From Pseudomonas iranensis (GTDB taxonomy: Bacteria; Pseudomonadota; Gammaproteobacteria; Pseudomonadales; Pseudomonadaceae), in NCBI RefSeq assembly GCF_014268585.2, contig NZ_CP077092.1:248001-312000 (forward strand): a stretch of DNA of 64,000 nt, given 5' to 3'. The stretch's first letter is position 1; every line of letters begins with the position of its first letter. The translations under genes and the position numbers were made by a program. Positions 18,267-27,661 of this stretch are shown piece after piece. Under the pieces are notes generated by a model. That model was given only the letters and a program-made list of their open reading frames with translations. It was not told the DNA's origin and ran no database searches.

Positions 18267-18389
18267 TCAATGTTTTAGCGGATTCAAAGCCCAGCGCAGA
18301 TTCGTCAGACCACCGGGTCGACGAACCTGCGGCGCAGCTTTTACCCTGACCCGGCCCTTGCGCAGGTACTCCTTGTACCCGTAGGTCAC
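18267..18389 (-). CDS. Candidate 40-residue basic peptide
   Basis: A GTG-started frame of 40 codons preceded by AGGGTCGGA. The product is basic and aromatic (opening MTYGYKEYLRKG, closing WALNPLKH), with a run of Arg/Lys and an RRPGG turn. Codon choice is GC-rich at third positions, like the neighbouring genes. I do not recognise the family. A size like this, following a 9-codon frame, could also be an sRNA with a short coding part, as for PhrS of P. aeruginosa; identity with PhrS is not established here. Function unknown. Confidence 0.4.
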   Translation of the reverse strand: MTYGYKEYLRKGRVRVKAAPQVRRPGGLTNLRWALNPLKH

Positions 18390-18401
18390 TCCGACCCTGT
18401 A

Positions 18402-18431
18402 TCAGTCAGAACGTCCCGGCCCCCTGGTCAT
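18402..18431 (-). CDS. Candidate 9-residue leader peptide
   Basis: ATG to TGA encodes MTRGPGRSD. GAGGGTCGG lies 4 bases before the ATG, a well-placed ribosome site similar to the one used by the 40-codon frame 12 bases further on. Paired signals of this sort suggest translational coupling, but nothing proves expression. Confidence 0.3.
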   Translation of the reverse strand: MTRGPGRSD

Positions 18432-18459
18432 GTACCGACCCTCATCGGGCGGTGCAACG

Positions 18460-18482
18460 GAAAGCAGCGGGGCGCTGCTTTC
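18460..18482 (-). terminator. Perfect 9-bp hairpin after the ivy gene
   Basis: GAAAGCAGC and GCTGCTTTC enclose five bases, 28 bp past the Ivy stop. There is no T run after it on the minus strand, so it is either a weak terminator or a 3'-end stabilising stem. Confidence 0.5.
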
Positions 18483-18509
18483 GTGTTCGAAACCTTTGCG
18501 CGTCCTGCG

Positions 18510-18974
18510 TCAGTACCACTTCGGATCTTTCTTCAGGGTTTCCATCAGCAGATCCTGCATGCCCTGATCAGGTTTGCCGAAGAAGCGATAAGTCGCGTGT
18601 CGCGTCGGCGACTTGTCCTGCGGCAGACCTTCCGGGACATCGACCAGCATGGCGTAGGCGTCATCCTTGTCGAAGCTGAAGGCCACGATCAAGCGGTGAT
18701 TCAGACACTTGTCCTGACTCTCGCAGAGCGGACCGACCAGATACTGATCGCCATCTTCCGTAACGGCATGCATCTGTTGTTCGGAGGTGCCGGACAGGTT
18801 GATCACCCATTCCGGTACGCGCTCTTCCTTTTTGATCACGCCTTCCCAGGTTTCACGGTACTGCGCGTCGGAGGCGAGCAGTTCGTTGACCCGGGTCTGG
18901 CCGTCATTGGCCGCCATGGCCATGGCACTGCCGCCCAGAAGCAGGGCGGCGGCCAATGTCTTGAGACCGATCAT
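18510..18974 (-). CDS. ivy: Ivy-family inhibitor of C-type lysozyme
   Basis: The 154-residue periplasmic protein has a cleavable signal peptide (MIGLKTLAAALLLGGSAMAMA). Its mature domain has the Ivy pattern: a cysteine-bridged loop, LCESQDKC, near residue 90 stands where the E. coli protein has CKPHDC, the loop that plugs the lysozyme active site. The closing HATYRFFGKPD segment is also typical. It protects the wall against host and self lytic enzymes. It lies 2 bp after a DUF1328 gene on the same strand, so the two are co-transcribed. Position next to algB-kinB matches PAO1, where Ivy-type genes occupy the same spot. Confidence 0.88.
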   Translation of the reverse strand: MIGLKTLAAALLLGGSAMAMAANDGQTRVNELLASDAQYRETWEGVIKKEERVPEWVINLSGTSEQQMHAVTEDGDQYLVGPLCESQDKCLNHRLIVAFSFDKDDAYAMLVDVPEGLPQDKSPTRHATYRFFGKPDQGMQDLLMETLKKDPKWY

Positions 18975-18976
18975 CG

Positions 18977-19189
<213 letters not shown>

Positions 19190-19215
19190 CTACGCGCCCG
19201 AATGTGTTCAAAGGC

Positions 19216-19500
19216 TTAGAAAACCCAGCGCTCTTCCCGTGGCAATTGATCCAGCGGTTGCGCCTGGTCGACATCGATCATGTGCATCGAAGCGTTCTCG
19301 GCCTGGCTGCTGCTCACGGCACTGAAGTGCGTTTGAGTGCTGTGCTGCATCGAAATCAGTGGCTCGGGTTTGCGGCTGTTTTCCCAGCTCATGTACTGCT
19401 GGCAGACGATCAGGGTGATCAGCAACGCCAGTACACCGAACAGACCTTGCTGGATCTGCAGTGGCGAAATACGTACTTGGGCGGCGATTGGGCGAGTCAT
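19216..19500 (-). CDS. Small single-span membrane protein, function unknown
   Basis: The 94-residue protein has one strong hydrophobic helix (GLFGVLALLITLIVCQQYM, about residues 19-37), with a short Arg-bearing amino terminus and a polar Ser/Gln-rich tail. GAGGAACACAGG precedes the ATG. It lies upstream of DUF1328 and ivy on the same strand (74 bp gap), so it may head that envelope operon. No family was recognised. Confidence 0.7.
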   Translation of the reverse strand: MTRPIAAQVRISPLQIQQGLFGVLALLITLIVCQQYMSWENSRKPEPLISMQHSTQTHFSAVSSSQAENASMHMIDVDQAQPLDQLPREERWVF

Positions 19501-19928
19501 CCTGTGTTCCTCACGCTTGTTCGGTTGGGGCAGTGCTGTTCTGCCCGGGCTGAGTAAGGTATTGCAGCCTGCATGCCAGTTTTTTAATCTGTGAAAAAAC
19601 CAATAAAAACAATAAGTTATACGTGATTGAGAAATTTCCTAAGACGCATCCTGCACGATGGCTCTTCTGCGGTCGTGCGCAATGCACGATTATTTCGTGG
19701 GAAATTTCGATGATATGGAATTGCTACCGGTACGCAGATGTCAGAAGAGGACGCAGGATCTGCCCTGCAAAACGCAGAATGCTTTAAAACTCAACGAAAT
19801 CAATGAATTGGCCGTTATGGCAGTAGAGAGCTACCCTCCTATGGCTGGTATCGTTCAGAATCAACCATGCAACTTGCCCGATTTTTCCGGGACTAACCCA
19901 AGACTAATCACTATGGAGCGTAGGAAAA
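19501..19928. other. Gap holding the algB promoter region
   Basis: 428 bp between divergent transcription units. It is AT-richer than its surroundings around 19575-19630. A 95-codon frame at 19658-19945 overlaps the algB start, has no ribosome site and atypical composition, and is not called. No sigma-22 or sigma-54 promoter could be assigned with confidence. Confidence 0.4.
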
Positions 19929-21275
19929 ATGGAATCTGCCACTGAGCAACAAGGCCGCATTCTGCTGGTGGACGATGAATCCGCCATCCTGCGTACGTTT
20001 CGTTATTGCCTCGAAGACGAAGGCTATACTGTAGCCACCGCCAATAGCGCAGCCCAGGCCGATGCTTTGCTGCAACGTCAGGTCTTCGATCTGTGCTTCC
20101 TTGATTTGCGCCTGGGCGAGGACAACGGTCTCGACGTCCTCGCGCAGATGCGCATTCAGGCGCCGTGGATGCGCGTAGTGATCGTCACCGCCCACTCGGC
20201 GGTCGACACCGCGGTTGATGCCATCCAGGCTGGCGCCGCCGATTATCTGGTCAAGCCGTGCAGCCCTGATCAACTGCGCCTGGCCACCGCCAAGCAGCTG
20301 GAAGTGCGCCAGCTCTCCGCGCGCCTTGAAGCGCTGGAAGGCGAGATCCGCAAACCGAAAGACGGCCTTGATTCCCACAGCCCGGCGATGAAGGTCGTGC
20401 TGGAGACGGCCCGTCAGGTCGCAAGCACCGACGCCAACATTCTTATCCTTGGCGAGTCCGGCACGGGTAAAGGTGAACTGGCCCGTGCGATCCACGGCTG
20501 GAGCAAGCGCGAAAAGAAATCCTGCGTCACTATCAACTGCCCGTCGCTGACTGCCGAGCTGATGGAAAGCGAGCTGTTCGGCCATAGCCGTGGCGCGTTC
20601 ACCGGCGCCAGCGAAAGCACGCTGGGTCGAGTCAACCAGGCCGACGGAGGCACGCTGTTTCTCGACGAGATCGGCGACTTTCCGCTGACGTTGCAACCCA
20701 AGTTGCTGCGTTTCATTCAGGACAAGGAATACGAGCGGGTCGGCGATCCGGTCACTCGCCGCGCCGATGTGCGCATCCTCGCTGCGACCAACCTCAATCT
20801 CGAAGACATGGTCCGCGACGGACGTTTCCGTGAAGACCTGCTCTATCGCCTCAACGTCATCACCCTGCATCTGCCGCCCCTGCGCGAGCGCGCCGAAGAC
20901 ATCCTGACCCTCGCCGATCGTTTCCTTGCGCGTTTCGTCAAAGAGTACGCACGCCCAGCGCGCGGCTTCAGCGATGAGGCCCGGGAAGCACTGCTCGGTT
21001 ATCGCTGGCCGGGCAACATTCGCGAACTGCGCAACGTCGTCGAGCGAGCCAGCATCATCTGCCCGCAGGAACGCGTGGAAATCAGCCACCTGGGCATGGC
21101 CGAACAACCGGCCAACAACGCGCCACGGGTCGGCGCGGCGCTGAGCCTGGACGAGCTGGAGAAAGCGCACATCGGCGCGGTGCTGGCCACCGCCGGCACT
21201 CTGGATCAAGCGGCGAAAACCCTCGGCATCGACGCCTCGACCCTGTATCGCAAACGCAAGCAGTACAACCTGTGA
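19929..21275 (+). CDS. algB: NtrC-family response regulator AlgB
   Basis: The 448-residue regulator controls alginate biosynthesis in Pseudomonas. It has an amino-terminal receiver domain with phosphoacceptor Asp59 (CFLDLRLG), acid pocket ILLVDDES and signalling Lys109. It then has an AAA+ domain (Walker A GESGTGKG at 175-182, GAFTGA at 222-227, Walker B GTLFLDEIGD at 241-250) and a C-terminal Fis-type helix-turn-helix (LDQAAKTLGIDASTLYRKR). Although built like a sigma-54 activator, AlgB at algD is reported to act without sigma-54. It is followed after 10 bp by its kinase gene kinB. Confidence 0.95.
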   Translation: MESATEQQGRILLVDDESAILRTFRYCLEDEGYTVATANSAAQADALLQRQVFDLCFLDLRLGEDNGLDVLAQMRIQAPWMRVVIVTAHSAVDTAVDAIQAGAADYLVKPCSPDQLRLATAKQLEVRQLSARLEALEGEIRKPKDGLDSHSPAMKVVLETARQVASTDANILILGESGTGKGELARAIHGWSKREKKSCVTINCPSLTAELMESELFGHSRGAFTGASESTLGRVNQADGGTLFLDEIGDFPLTLQPKLLRFIQDKEYERVGDPVTRRADVRILAATNLNLEDMVRDGRFREDLLYRLNVITLHLPPLRERAEDILTLADRFLARFVKEYARPARGFSDEAREALLGYRWPGNIRELRNVVERASIICPQERVEISHLGMAEQPANNAPRVGAALSLDELEKAHIGAVLATAGTLDQAAKTLGIDASTLYRKRKQYNL

Positions 21276-21285
21276 GCACTGCGCG

Positions 21286-23076
21286 ATGAAACTGGCGATC
21301 AAGCTGCGCACGCGCCTGTTCCTGAGCATTTCTGCGTTGATCACCGTGGCCTTGCTCGGGCTCTTGCTCGGGCTGGTCAGCGTGATGCAGATGGCCGGGT
21401 CACAGGAAGCGCTGGTGCGCAGCAACTTCGTCACCCTGGATCTGGGGCTCAAGCTGCGCCAGACCCTCGGTGATCAATTGATCATCATGCTCGCCGAAAA
21501 ACCCGATCCCGTTGCGTTCGAAGCGTCCAAACAGCACTACTTCGAGTTGCTCGACCAAGGCATCGCCCAGCAGCCGGAGGGCGATGACCAGCCTTACGGT
21601 TTCCGCCAGGCCAAGGCCGACTACCTGAACTTCCTCGCCTCATTCGACGTGACCGCCGAAGCGGCGAAGAACGCCAGCACCACCGCGGATTTCCGCGAGC
21701 GCTTCAACATTCTGCGTAATGGCCTGATTGCTGAGCACAAACATGCGCTGGAAACCATTAACGCGGTCCAGCACGCTGCCCGTGAACGCGCGTTGCTGAT
21801 TGCCGGGCTGCTTGGCCTGGTCGGGCTGGCGGTACTGATCATCGGTTTCGTCACCGCCCAAGGCATCGCCCGACGCTTCGGCGCGCCGATCGAAGCGCTG
21901 GCCAAGGCTGCCGACAACATCGGCCAGGGCAACTATGACGTGACCCTGCCGATTTCCACGGCCATGGAAGTCAACCTGCTGTCGCGACGCTTCGGCCTGA
22001 TGGCCGAGGCGTTGCGCGAACACCAGGCGATGAATGTCGACGAACTGTTGGCTGGTCAGCAGCGCTTGCAAGCGGTGCTCGACAGTATCGACGACGGTTT
22101 GTTGATGATTGATCGCCAGGGCCAGCTCGAACACCTCAATCCTGTGGCTCAGCGCCAGTTGGGCTGGGAAGACGACCGGCTCGGCCAGGGCTTGGGCACC
22201 GCACTCGGGCGCCCGGAGCTGGATGCGCAACTGCAATTGGTCCTGCGCGGCGGCACGCTGGAGCGCGCGCCGGAAGATCTGAGCATCGAAGTCGATGGCG
22301 AATCGCGCCTGCTGACCTACAGCCTGACGCCGGTCAGTCATACCCAGGGGCATATTCTCGGCGCGGTGATGGTGCTGCACGACGTCACCGAGCAACGCGC
22401 GTTCGAGCGCGTGCGCAGTGAGTTTGTCTTGCGCGCTTCCCACGAGCTGCGCACGCCGGTGACGGGCATGCACATGGCCTTCGGGCTGTTTCGCGAGCGG
22501 GCCAAGTTCCCGGCGGAATCGCGCGAAGCCGACCTGCTGGATACGGTCAACGAAGAAATGCAGCGTCTGATGCAGTTGATCAACGACTTGCTCAACTTCT
22601 CGCGCTACCAGAACGGCCTACAGAAACTCACTCTGGCGCCATGTTCCATTGAAGACTTGCTGGAGCAGGCGCAGCTGCGCTTTGCCGACGTGGCTGCGGC
22701 CAAAGGTGTTGCGCTGAACGTCGAGATTCAAGGCCCGCTGCCGAGGTTGCAGGCTGATCAGGCGCAACTTGATCGCGTCCTCGACAACTTGATCGACAAC
22801 GCCCTGCGGCACACCGCCCGCGACGGGCAGATCCGTCTGCAGGCACGCCGCCATGGCGAGCGGGTCATCATCAGCGTCGAAGACAATGGCGAAGGCATTG
22901 CCTACGGCCAGCAGGGGCGGATTTTCGAGCCGTTCGTGCAGGTCGGGCGCAAAAAGGGTGGTGCCGGCCTTGGGCTGGCGCTGTGCAAGGAAATCGTCCA
23001 GCTGCACGGCGGGCGCATGGGCGTTTATTCGCGGCCGGGGCAGGGCACTCAGTTCTACATGGCGCTGGCGGTTTAG
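21286..23076 (+). CDS. kinB: Sensor histidine kinase KinB
   Basis: The 596-residue inner-membrane kinase pairs with AlgB. A first transmembrane helix near residues 12-35 and a second near 170-192 bracket a periplasmic domain of about 135 residues. HAMP (about 193-245) and PAS (about 255-365) domains follow, then the HisKA helix with phosphorylated His386 (ASHELRTP). The HATPase domain shows DNLIDNALRHTA, DNGEGIA and GGAGLGLAL. Both proteins belong to the alginate and virulence control pathway. Its final 4 bases overlap the end of the convergent EAL gene. Confidence 0.95.
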   Translation: MKLAIKLRTRLFLSISALITVALLGLLLGLVSVMQMAGSQEALVRSNFVTLDLGLKLRQTLGDQLIIMLAEKPDPVAFEASKQHYFELLDQGIAQQPEGDDQPYGFRQAKADYLNFLASFDVTAEAAKNASTTADFRERFNILRNGLIAEHKHALETINAVQHAARERALLIAGLLGLVGLAVLIIGFVTAQGIARRFGAPIEALAKAADNIGQGNYDVTLPISTAMEVNLLSRRFGLMAEALREHQAMNVDELLAGQQRLQAVLDSIDDGLLMIDRQGQLEHLNPVAQRQLGWEDDRLGQGLGTALGRPELDAQLQLVLRGGTLERAPEDLSIEVDGESRLLTYSLTPVSHTQGHILGAVMVLHDVTEQRAFERVRSEFVLRASHELRTPVTGMHMAFGLFRERAKFPAESREADLLDTVNEEMQRLMQLINDLLNFSRYQNGLQKLTLAPCSIEDLLEQAQLRFADVAAAKGVALNVEIQGPLPRLQADQAQLDRVLDNLIDNALRHTARDGQIRLQARRHGERVIISVEDNGEGIAYGQQGRIFEPFVQVGRKKGGAGLGLALCKEIVQLHGGRMGVYSRPGQGTQFYMALAV

Positions 23077-24686
23077 GCTTCATCGTCCATACGCCGTCCG
23101 GCCAGGCGTCGTCCACGGGTGATCAGTTCAATGAACTGCACGGCGCTCAGTGCGTGAGCGAACAGCCAGCCCTGACCGAACTTGACCCCCTCACTGCTGA
23201 GCAGCGCTGCCTGGGATTCCAGCTCGATACCTTCGGCAATCACTTTCAGATCCAGCGCCTGCGCCATGTGAATGATGTGCGGAGCGACGCCGCTGCTCGC
23301 TGCGTCATGGCCCAGCGCATCGATGAACGCCTTATCGATCTTCAGGCAGTCCACTGGCAAGGTCTGCAGATAGGCGAGGCTGCAATAGCCGGTGCCGAAA
23401 TCATCGATCAGCACCTGATGGCCAACGTCGCGCAAGGCTTGCAGGTTTTCCCGCGCCACCACCACATCGATCAGACCCCGCTCGGTGACTTCGAAGGCTA
23501 TCTGCCGCGCGGCGACACGGTGCAGCGCGAGCAGCCGCGCCATGACCTGGCCGATGCGCGGCACCATGACATCGCAGGCCGCGAGGTTCACCGAGATATA
23601 CAGCTGCGGATTGGCGCGCAGTAACTGACCCAGCTGTTCGAGCAGACGCTGCAAGACGAAGTCGGTCATCTGCCGGATCTGCCCGGTGTTCTCCGCCATG
23701 GGAATGAACAGGTCGGGGCTGGTCAGCGTGCCGTCCGGGCGCCGCCAGCGCAGCAGCGCTTCGGCGCCGACGCAGTTGCGGCTGTCGAGATCGAAGATCG
23801 GCTGATACAGCACCTGCAACTCACCCCGGCGGATCGCCCCGTGCAGCTCGGCATCCAGCGACTGGCGCTGACGCACCAGCAGCAAGGTCAGAAAGCCGAC
23901 AACGGCCCCGGCGATCAGGCACACCGGCAACAGCCACCACCACACCGCCGGGACGTGCATGCCCGTGCGCGGCGTAATCAGCACCAATTGATATTCCGGG
24001 TTGTCGGTGGGCATGCGATAGATCAGCCGCGTTTGCGTGACTTGCAGCGCATCAGGGCTCTTCGGTGGCCAGGGTTCGGTCGGTGGCCAGGTCTGTGCGG
24101 TGCCGAGCACCGGAATCGCGCGAGTGCCGTGATCGAGTACCACCAGCAGGCTGCTGCCGGACGACAGATCGACCATGTCGGTCAAATGCCCGCGCGAGGT
24201 AGCGACACGAAAGTTGCCGCGACCGAGCATCAGCGCCGCGCGGTTTTCATCGGGTTCGGTGGTGGTATTCAGCCAATAGCTGTAGGTTGGGCCCTGAATG
24301 TCCGGCGCGCGCACCAACGACAGTCCTTCCTGGCGTGGACGGTTGGAGCAGAACCGCGAGGCGTCCATGTACGCGGCTTCGTAGACGAAGCGGTAGTTGA
24401 AGGTGACTTGCTGCAAGGTCGCGATCATTTCTTCGTCGCAGCCGCGCAAGGGCTGGGCTTCAAGGTCGTCGAGACTTTCGCGCAACTGGCCGAACAATTG
24501 TTCGAGGCGCGCGAGGAAACGCTCGCCTTGGGCGTTCATTTCCTGGCTCTCGCGCATTTCCATCTGGCGCATCGCCGCGAACATACCGCCGGCGATCAGC
24601 AGGCTGGCGCTGAGGACAGCCGCGATCATCGCCAAAAAAACAGGGCGATAAAACCAGCTACGCAGCGTCTCTCGGGTCGCAGCCAT
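23073..24686 (-). CDS. CSS-motif EAL-domain c-di-GMP phosphodiesterase
   Basis: The 537-residue membrane enzyme degrades cyclic di-GMP. Two transmembrane helices (about residues 15-40 and 238-262) enclose a periplasmic CSS-motif sensing domain whose cysteines occur in LRGCDEE and SRFCSNR. In such domains a disulfide controls activity. The C-terminal EAL domain begins with LQVLYQPIFD, and EALLRW near residue 306 holds the catalytic metal residues. IDDFGTGYCSLAYL and VIAEGIE are the usual later motifs, so the site looks complete. It may respond to periplasmic redox state together with nearby dsbA, an inference only. Confidence 0.92.
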   Translation of the reverse strand: MAATRETLRSWFYRPVFLAMIAAVLSASLLIAGGMFAAMRQMEMRESQEMNAQGERFLARLEQLFGQLRESLDDLEAQPLRGCDEEMIATLQQVTFNYRFVYEAAYMDASRFCSNRPRQEGLSLVRAPDIQGPTYSYWLNTTTEPDENRAALMLGRGNFRVATSRGHLTDMVDLSSGSSLLVVLDHGTRAIPVLGTAQTWPPTEPWPPKSPDALQVTQTRLIYRMPTDNPEYQLVLITPRTGMHVPAVWWWLLPVCLIAGAVVGFLTLLLVRQRQSLDAELHGAIRRGELQVLYQPIFDLDSRNCVGAEALLRWRRPDGTLTSPDLFIPMAENTGQIRQMTDFVLQRLLEQLGQLLRANPQLYISVNLAACDVMVPRIGQVMARLLALHRVAARQIAFEVTERGLIDVVVARENLQALRDVGHQVLIDDFGTGYCSLAYLQTLPVDCLKIDKAFIDALGHDAASSGVAPHIIHMAQALDLKVIAEGIELESQAALLSSEGVKFGQGWLFAHALSAVQFIELITRGRRLAGRRMDDEA

Positions 24687-24761
24687 CAGGGATTTTCCGA
24701 AGAATTACCATGAGTTATAGCTGCTGATTGCGATTTCGCCCTTACCGTCGGGCGGGCGTCA

Positions 24762-25544
24762 TTATTTTGTCTGATTGAGGACCAAAAGAAGTGCCGCGGT
24801 TTGTGCATCCGGGGTGCCGTCGAAGCGGGCAGGGCGGTAATGCATCTGGAACGCGGCGAGGACATGGCGCGTGGCGACGTCCAGTTCGCCAGTCTGCGGC
24901 GTGTCGTAACCCAGACGCGCGAGTTGCGCCTGGAACCAGCCGATCTCCGGCAACGGGTTGCTGTTGAACACCGCCTGCTGACGCGCCACTGCTTGCTCGT
25001 TCGGCCACAGGCCGAGACCTTCGGCGGCGAGACGTTTCCAGGGGAACAGTGGCCCCGGATCAAGCTTGCGCAACGGCGCGATGTCACTGTGACCGATGAT
25101 GTGCCGCGGGCTGATGCCGTTGCGTTTGCTGATGTCCTTGAGCAGGGTGATCAACGACTGGATCTGCGCTTCGCTGTACGGATACCACAGGCGCCCGGTC
25201 GGGGTGTCCTTGTAGCCGGGATTGACGATTTCGATGCCGATGGAACTGGAGTTCAGCCAGGTACGGCCCTGCCACTGACTTTCGCCGGCGTGCCAGGCGC
25301 GCTGGTTTTCGTCCATCAGCTTGTACACGGTGGCGCTCTTGTCATCGCCAATCAGGTAATGGCTGCTGACGTCGCCATGGGTCAGCAATTGCAGCGAACG
25401 CTCCAGAGACGCGGAGGTGTAATGCACCACAACGAACTGGATGCGGCTGTCGTAATTGGCCGAAGGATGGCTGGTGTCGTAACGCGGGCCGCTGGCGCAA
25501 CCAGCGAGGACGAGCAGCGAGGCAACAAGGGCAAGGAATTTCAT
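24762..25544 (-). CDS. ampDh2: N-acetylmuramoyl-L-alanine amidase AmpDh2
   Basis: The 260-residue zinc amidase cleaves the bond between N-acetyl- or anhydromuramic acid and the stem peptide. It has a lipobox (LVLAGCASG) near residue 15, so it is membrane-anchored. An amidase_2 domain follows, with zinc ligands in FVVVHYTS and IGHSDIAPLRKLDPGP and the catalytic glutamate in SIGIEIVNPG. A C-terminal peptidoglycan-binding repeat occupies about 190-255. Both the lipobox and the position beside algB-kinB match AmpDh2 rather than cytoplasmic AmpD. It can affect beta-lactamase induction and wall turnover. Confidence 0.9.
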   Translation of the reverse strand: MKFLALVASLLVLAGCASGPRYDTSHPSANYDSRIQFVVVHYTSASLERSLQLLTHGDVSSHYLIGDDKSATVYKLMDENQRAWHAGESQWQGRTWLNSSSIGIEIVNPGYKDTPTGRLWYPYSEAQIQSLITLLKDISKRNGISPRHIIGHSDIAPLRKLDPGPLFPWKRLAAEGLGLWPNEQAVARQQAVFNSNPLPEIGWFQAQLARLGYDTPQTGELDVATRHVLAAFQMHYRPARFDGTPDAQTAALLLVLNQTK

Positions 25545-25645
25545 GGCAGAGGACGATACGCTGAAAACGATAATGCAACAGTGTAACGTACGGATTTGCT
25601 CAGAGTCCGCCAGCGGGCGGATTTAAACAAAATGGAACAATTGCC

Positions 25646-27661
25646 TTAGCCGAGCTCGACTCGGTTGCGCCCGGCGTTCTTTGCTCGATACAGCGCCTGA
25701 TCGGCTCTTTTCAGCACCAGATCGCTGTGTTCTCCCACCCGGAATGACGCGAGTCCCATGGAAATGGTGATAGTCACTCGCTCGCCCTTGAAATGAAACG
25801 GGCAGGCTTCGATCGCCGCGCGCAGGGTTTCCAGCAGTTTCGCGCCCACCGCCGGTGGCGTCGCGGGCAGCAACAGCACGAACTCTTCACCGCCGAAACG
25901 GGCGATGAAATCCGAGCCGCGCAGGCGTTTGCGCAATACCGTGGCGATGATCTTCAGAACTTTGTCGCCGGCCAGATGGCCATAGCTGTCGTTGATCCGC
26001 TTGAAGTGATCGAGGTCGAGCATGGCCAGGCTGAGGGTGTTGCCGTGCTGCTGCCATTGCTGGATTTCATGCTCGAGGCGCTCGCTCCACGCCGCACGGT
26101 TGGGCAGGCCGGTCAACGGATCGATCAGGGCTTTCTGCCGCTGCTCTTCAAGGTGTTCACGGAAGCCCATGGCTTCCTGTTCCATATGCGCCACTCGCTC
26201 CGACAGGCTCTTCAATCTGGCAGCGACTTCCTGTTCGCGGGCGTCGCGCTGCTTCTGGTGCTGGTCCATCGTTCCCAGCAGGCCTTCCAGATGATTCTCC
26301 AGCACATGCTTGAGGTCATCGAGGTCGGCTGCTTGCTGGACGCTGCTCTGCAAGCCGTCGACCTGCTCGCGAATCTGCGTGTCCATGGCCCGCGCCGCCG
26401 AGCTGTTGTCGGCATGCCCTTCGCTGGCCGCTTGCAGATTGCTTTGAAACGCTTCGAGGCGTTCGTTGAGTTGCTGCAGATAGGCTTCGAATTCGTGCTG
26501 ACCGCTGTCGGTAATCGCCAGCATCAAGGTTGCGAGATCGTCGAGGATCGGCAGCAGTTCGTACCAGTTCAGTCCGTGTTTGAGCCGTTCGCGCATGGCT
26601 TCGGCTTGCGGCCGGTGGCGCTCGGGCAGGGTCAGGTCGTCGAGCAGGCCGATCAGCGTGTCTTCGATATGTCTGGCTACGGAGCTGTAGGACGGCTCCG
26701 GGGAATCCGGCAGCGCGAAGAGGATGTCGTGTTCCGACTGCTCCGGGTCGATGGCGGCCAAGGCCTGAGCAATCGGTTCGGGCAGGGGCAGGCTGTCGAG
26801 GAGCAGCGGCGACGGATCGCCGGGGTGGATCAGTTCGTCGGGGTTGAGTGCTTCGGTTGCTTGCGCAGCGACGGTTATCTCGGTGTCAGCTGCTGGCTCA
26901 ACCTGCGTTGGCTCGGCTTCAACGGCGACCACAGGCGTAGCGAACGCAACGACTTGCGGCTCATCAGGCGGCGTCTGGACAGGCGCCTCGATGACGGTCT
27001 CGGGCGCTGCGATCGCTGGCTCAGCTTGGGCCACCGGTGCCGATTGCACAGGCTCCGGTTCAGATTGTCGGGCTTCGACCGGTTGCGGCACTGGTGTTGC
27101 TGGTATGTCGGCCGCCGGTGCAACGGCTTCTTCACTGTCGCGACTACCAAACAAACGCTGCAACAACCCCGGCCGCCCCGGCTCGGCAGGCGTTTCCAAC
27201 TGACTCAAGGCCTTGCCCTGCAAGCCACTGAGTTCGCTCAACAGCAGCGGCATTTCCCGTGCCTGACCGACGCGGCTGTCCAGTTGTTTGGCGAATTTCT
27301 TCAGCGGTTGCGCGACTTCGCGCGGCAGCGGCAAAGCCTGCAACTGGGTGACCAGCGCGGTCAGTGCGGTGCTGACCTGATCAATGCGCGTTTCACGGCG
27401 CTGCTCGGAGTCGAGCACGGCTTTTTCCAGACGCGGCAGCAGGGCGGCGAGGCCGGCGTCCATGTCATCGGTACGCACGACTTCGCGCATTTCCTTCATG
27501 CACTGATCGACGACCTTGTCGGTGCCCTCGGCCGCCAGCGTGCTGCGCACCAGACCGCGCCGCAGCAGGTCGAGTCGCGCGGCCCAGCGGCGTTCGAGCT
27601 TGTCCTGCTGTTCGATGCTCTTGAGGTACTTCTCTTTCCAGCGCTGGGCGTCGTCGCTCAT
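25646..27661 (-). CDS. dgcH: Diguanylate cyclase with long helical and Pro/Glu-rich sensor region
   Basis: The 671-residue protein makes cyclic di-GMP. The C-terminal GGDEF domain has a GGEEF active-site motif (RFGGEEFVLLLPA, about residue 590) and DLDHFKRINDSYGHLAGD. Upstream are helical segments (about 1-140 and 320-500), split by an unusual 130-residue Pro/Ala/Glu/Val-rich stretch, as in TPVPQPVEARQSEPEP. There is no signal peptide or clear transmembrane helix, so it is cytoplasmic. Position matches DgcH of PAO1, hence the tentative symbol. Its stop-start overlap with the next minus-strand gene (27658-27661) suggests coupling. Confidence 0.85.
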   Translation of the reverse strand: MSDDAQRWKEKYLKSIEQQDKLERRWAARLDLLRRGLVRSTLAAEGTDKVVDQCMKEMREVVRTDDMDAGLAALLPRLEKAVLDSEQRRETRIDQVSTALTALVTQLQALPLPREVAQPLKKFAKQLDSRVGQAREMPLLLSELSGLQGKALSQLETPAEPGRPGLLQRLFGSRDSEEAVAPAADIPATPVPQPVEARQSEPEPVQSAPVAQAEPAIAAPETVIEAPVQTPPDEPQVVAFATPVVAVEAEPTQVEPAADTEITVAAQATEALNPDELIHPGDPSPLLLDSLPLPEPIAQALAAIDPEQSEHDILFALPDSPEPSYSSVARHIEDTLIGLLDDLTLPERHRPQAEAMRERLKHGLNWYELLPILDDLATLMLAITDSGQHEFEAYLQQLNERLEAFQSNLQAASEGHADNSSAARAMDTQIREQVDGLQSSVQQAADLDDLKHVLENHLEGLLGTMDQHQKQRDAREQEVAARLKSLSERVAHMEQEAMGFREHLEEQRQKALIDPLTGLPNRAAWSERLEHEIQQWQQHGNTLSLAMLDLDHFKRINDSYGHLAGDKVLKIIATVLRKRLRGSDFIARFGGEEFVLLLPATPPAVGAKLLETLRAAIEACPFHFKGERVTITISMGLASFRVGEHSDLVLKRADQALYRAKNAGRNRVELG

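Noticed and set aside
19658..19945. 95-codon frame before algB
   Set aside because: Overlaps the algB start, lacks a ribosome site and has no recognised relative.
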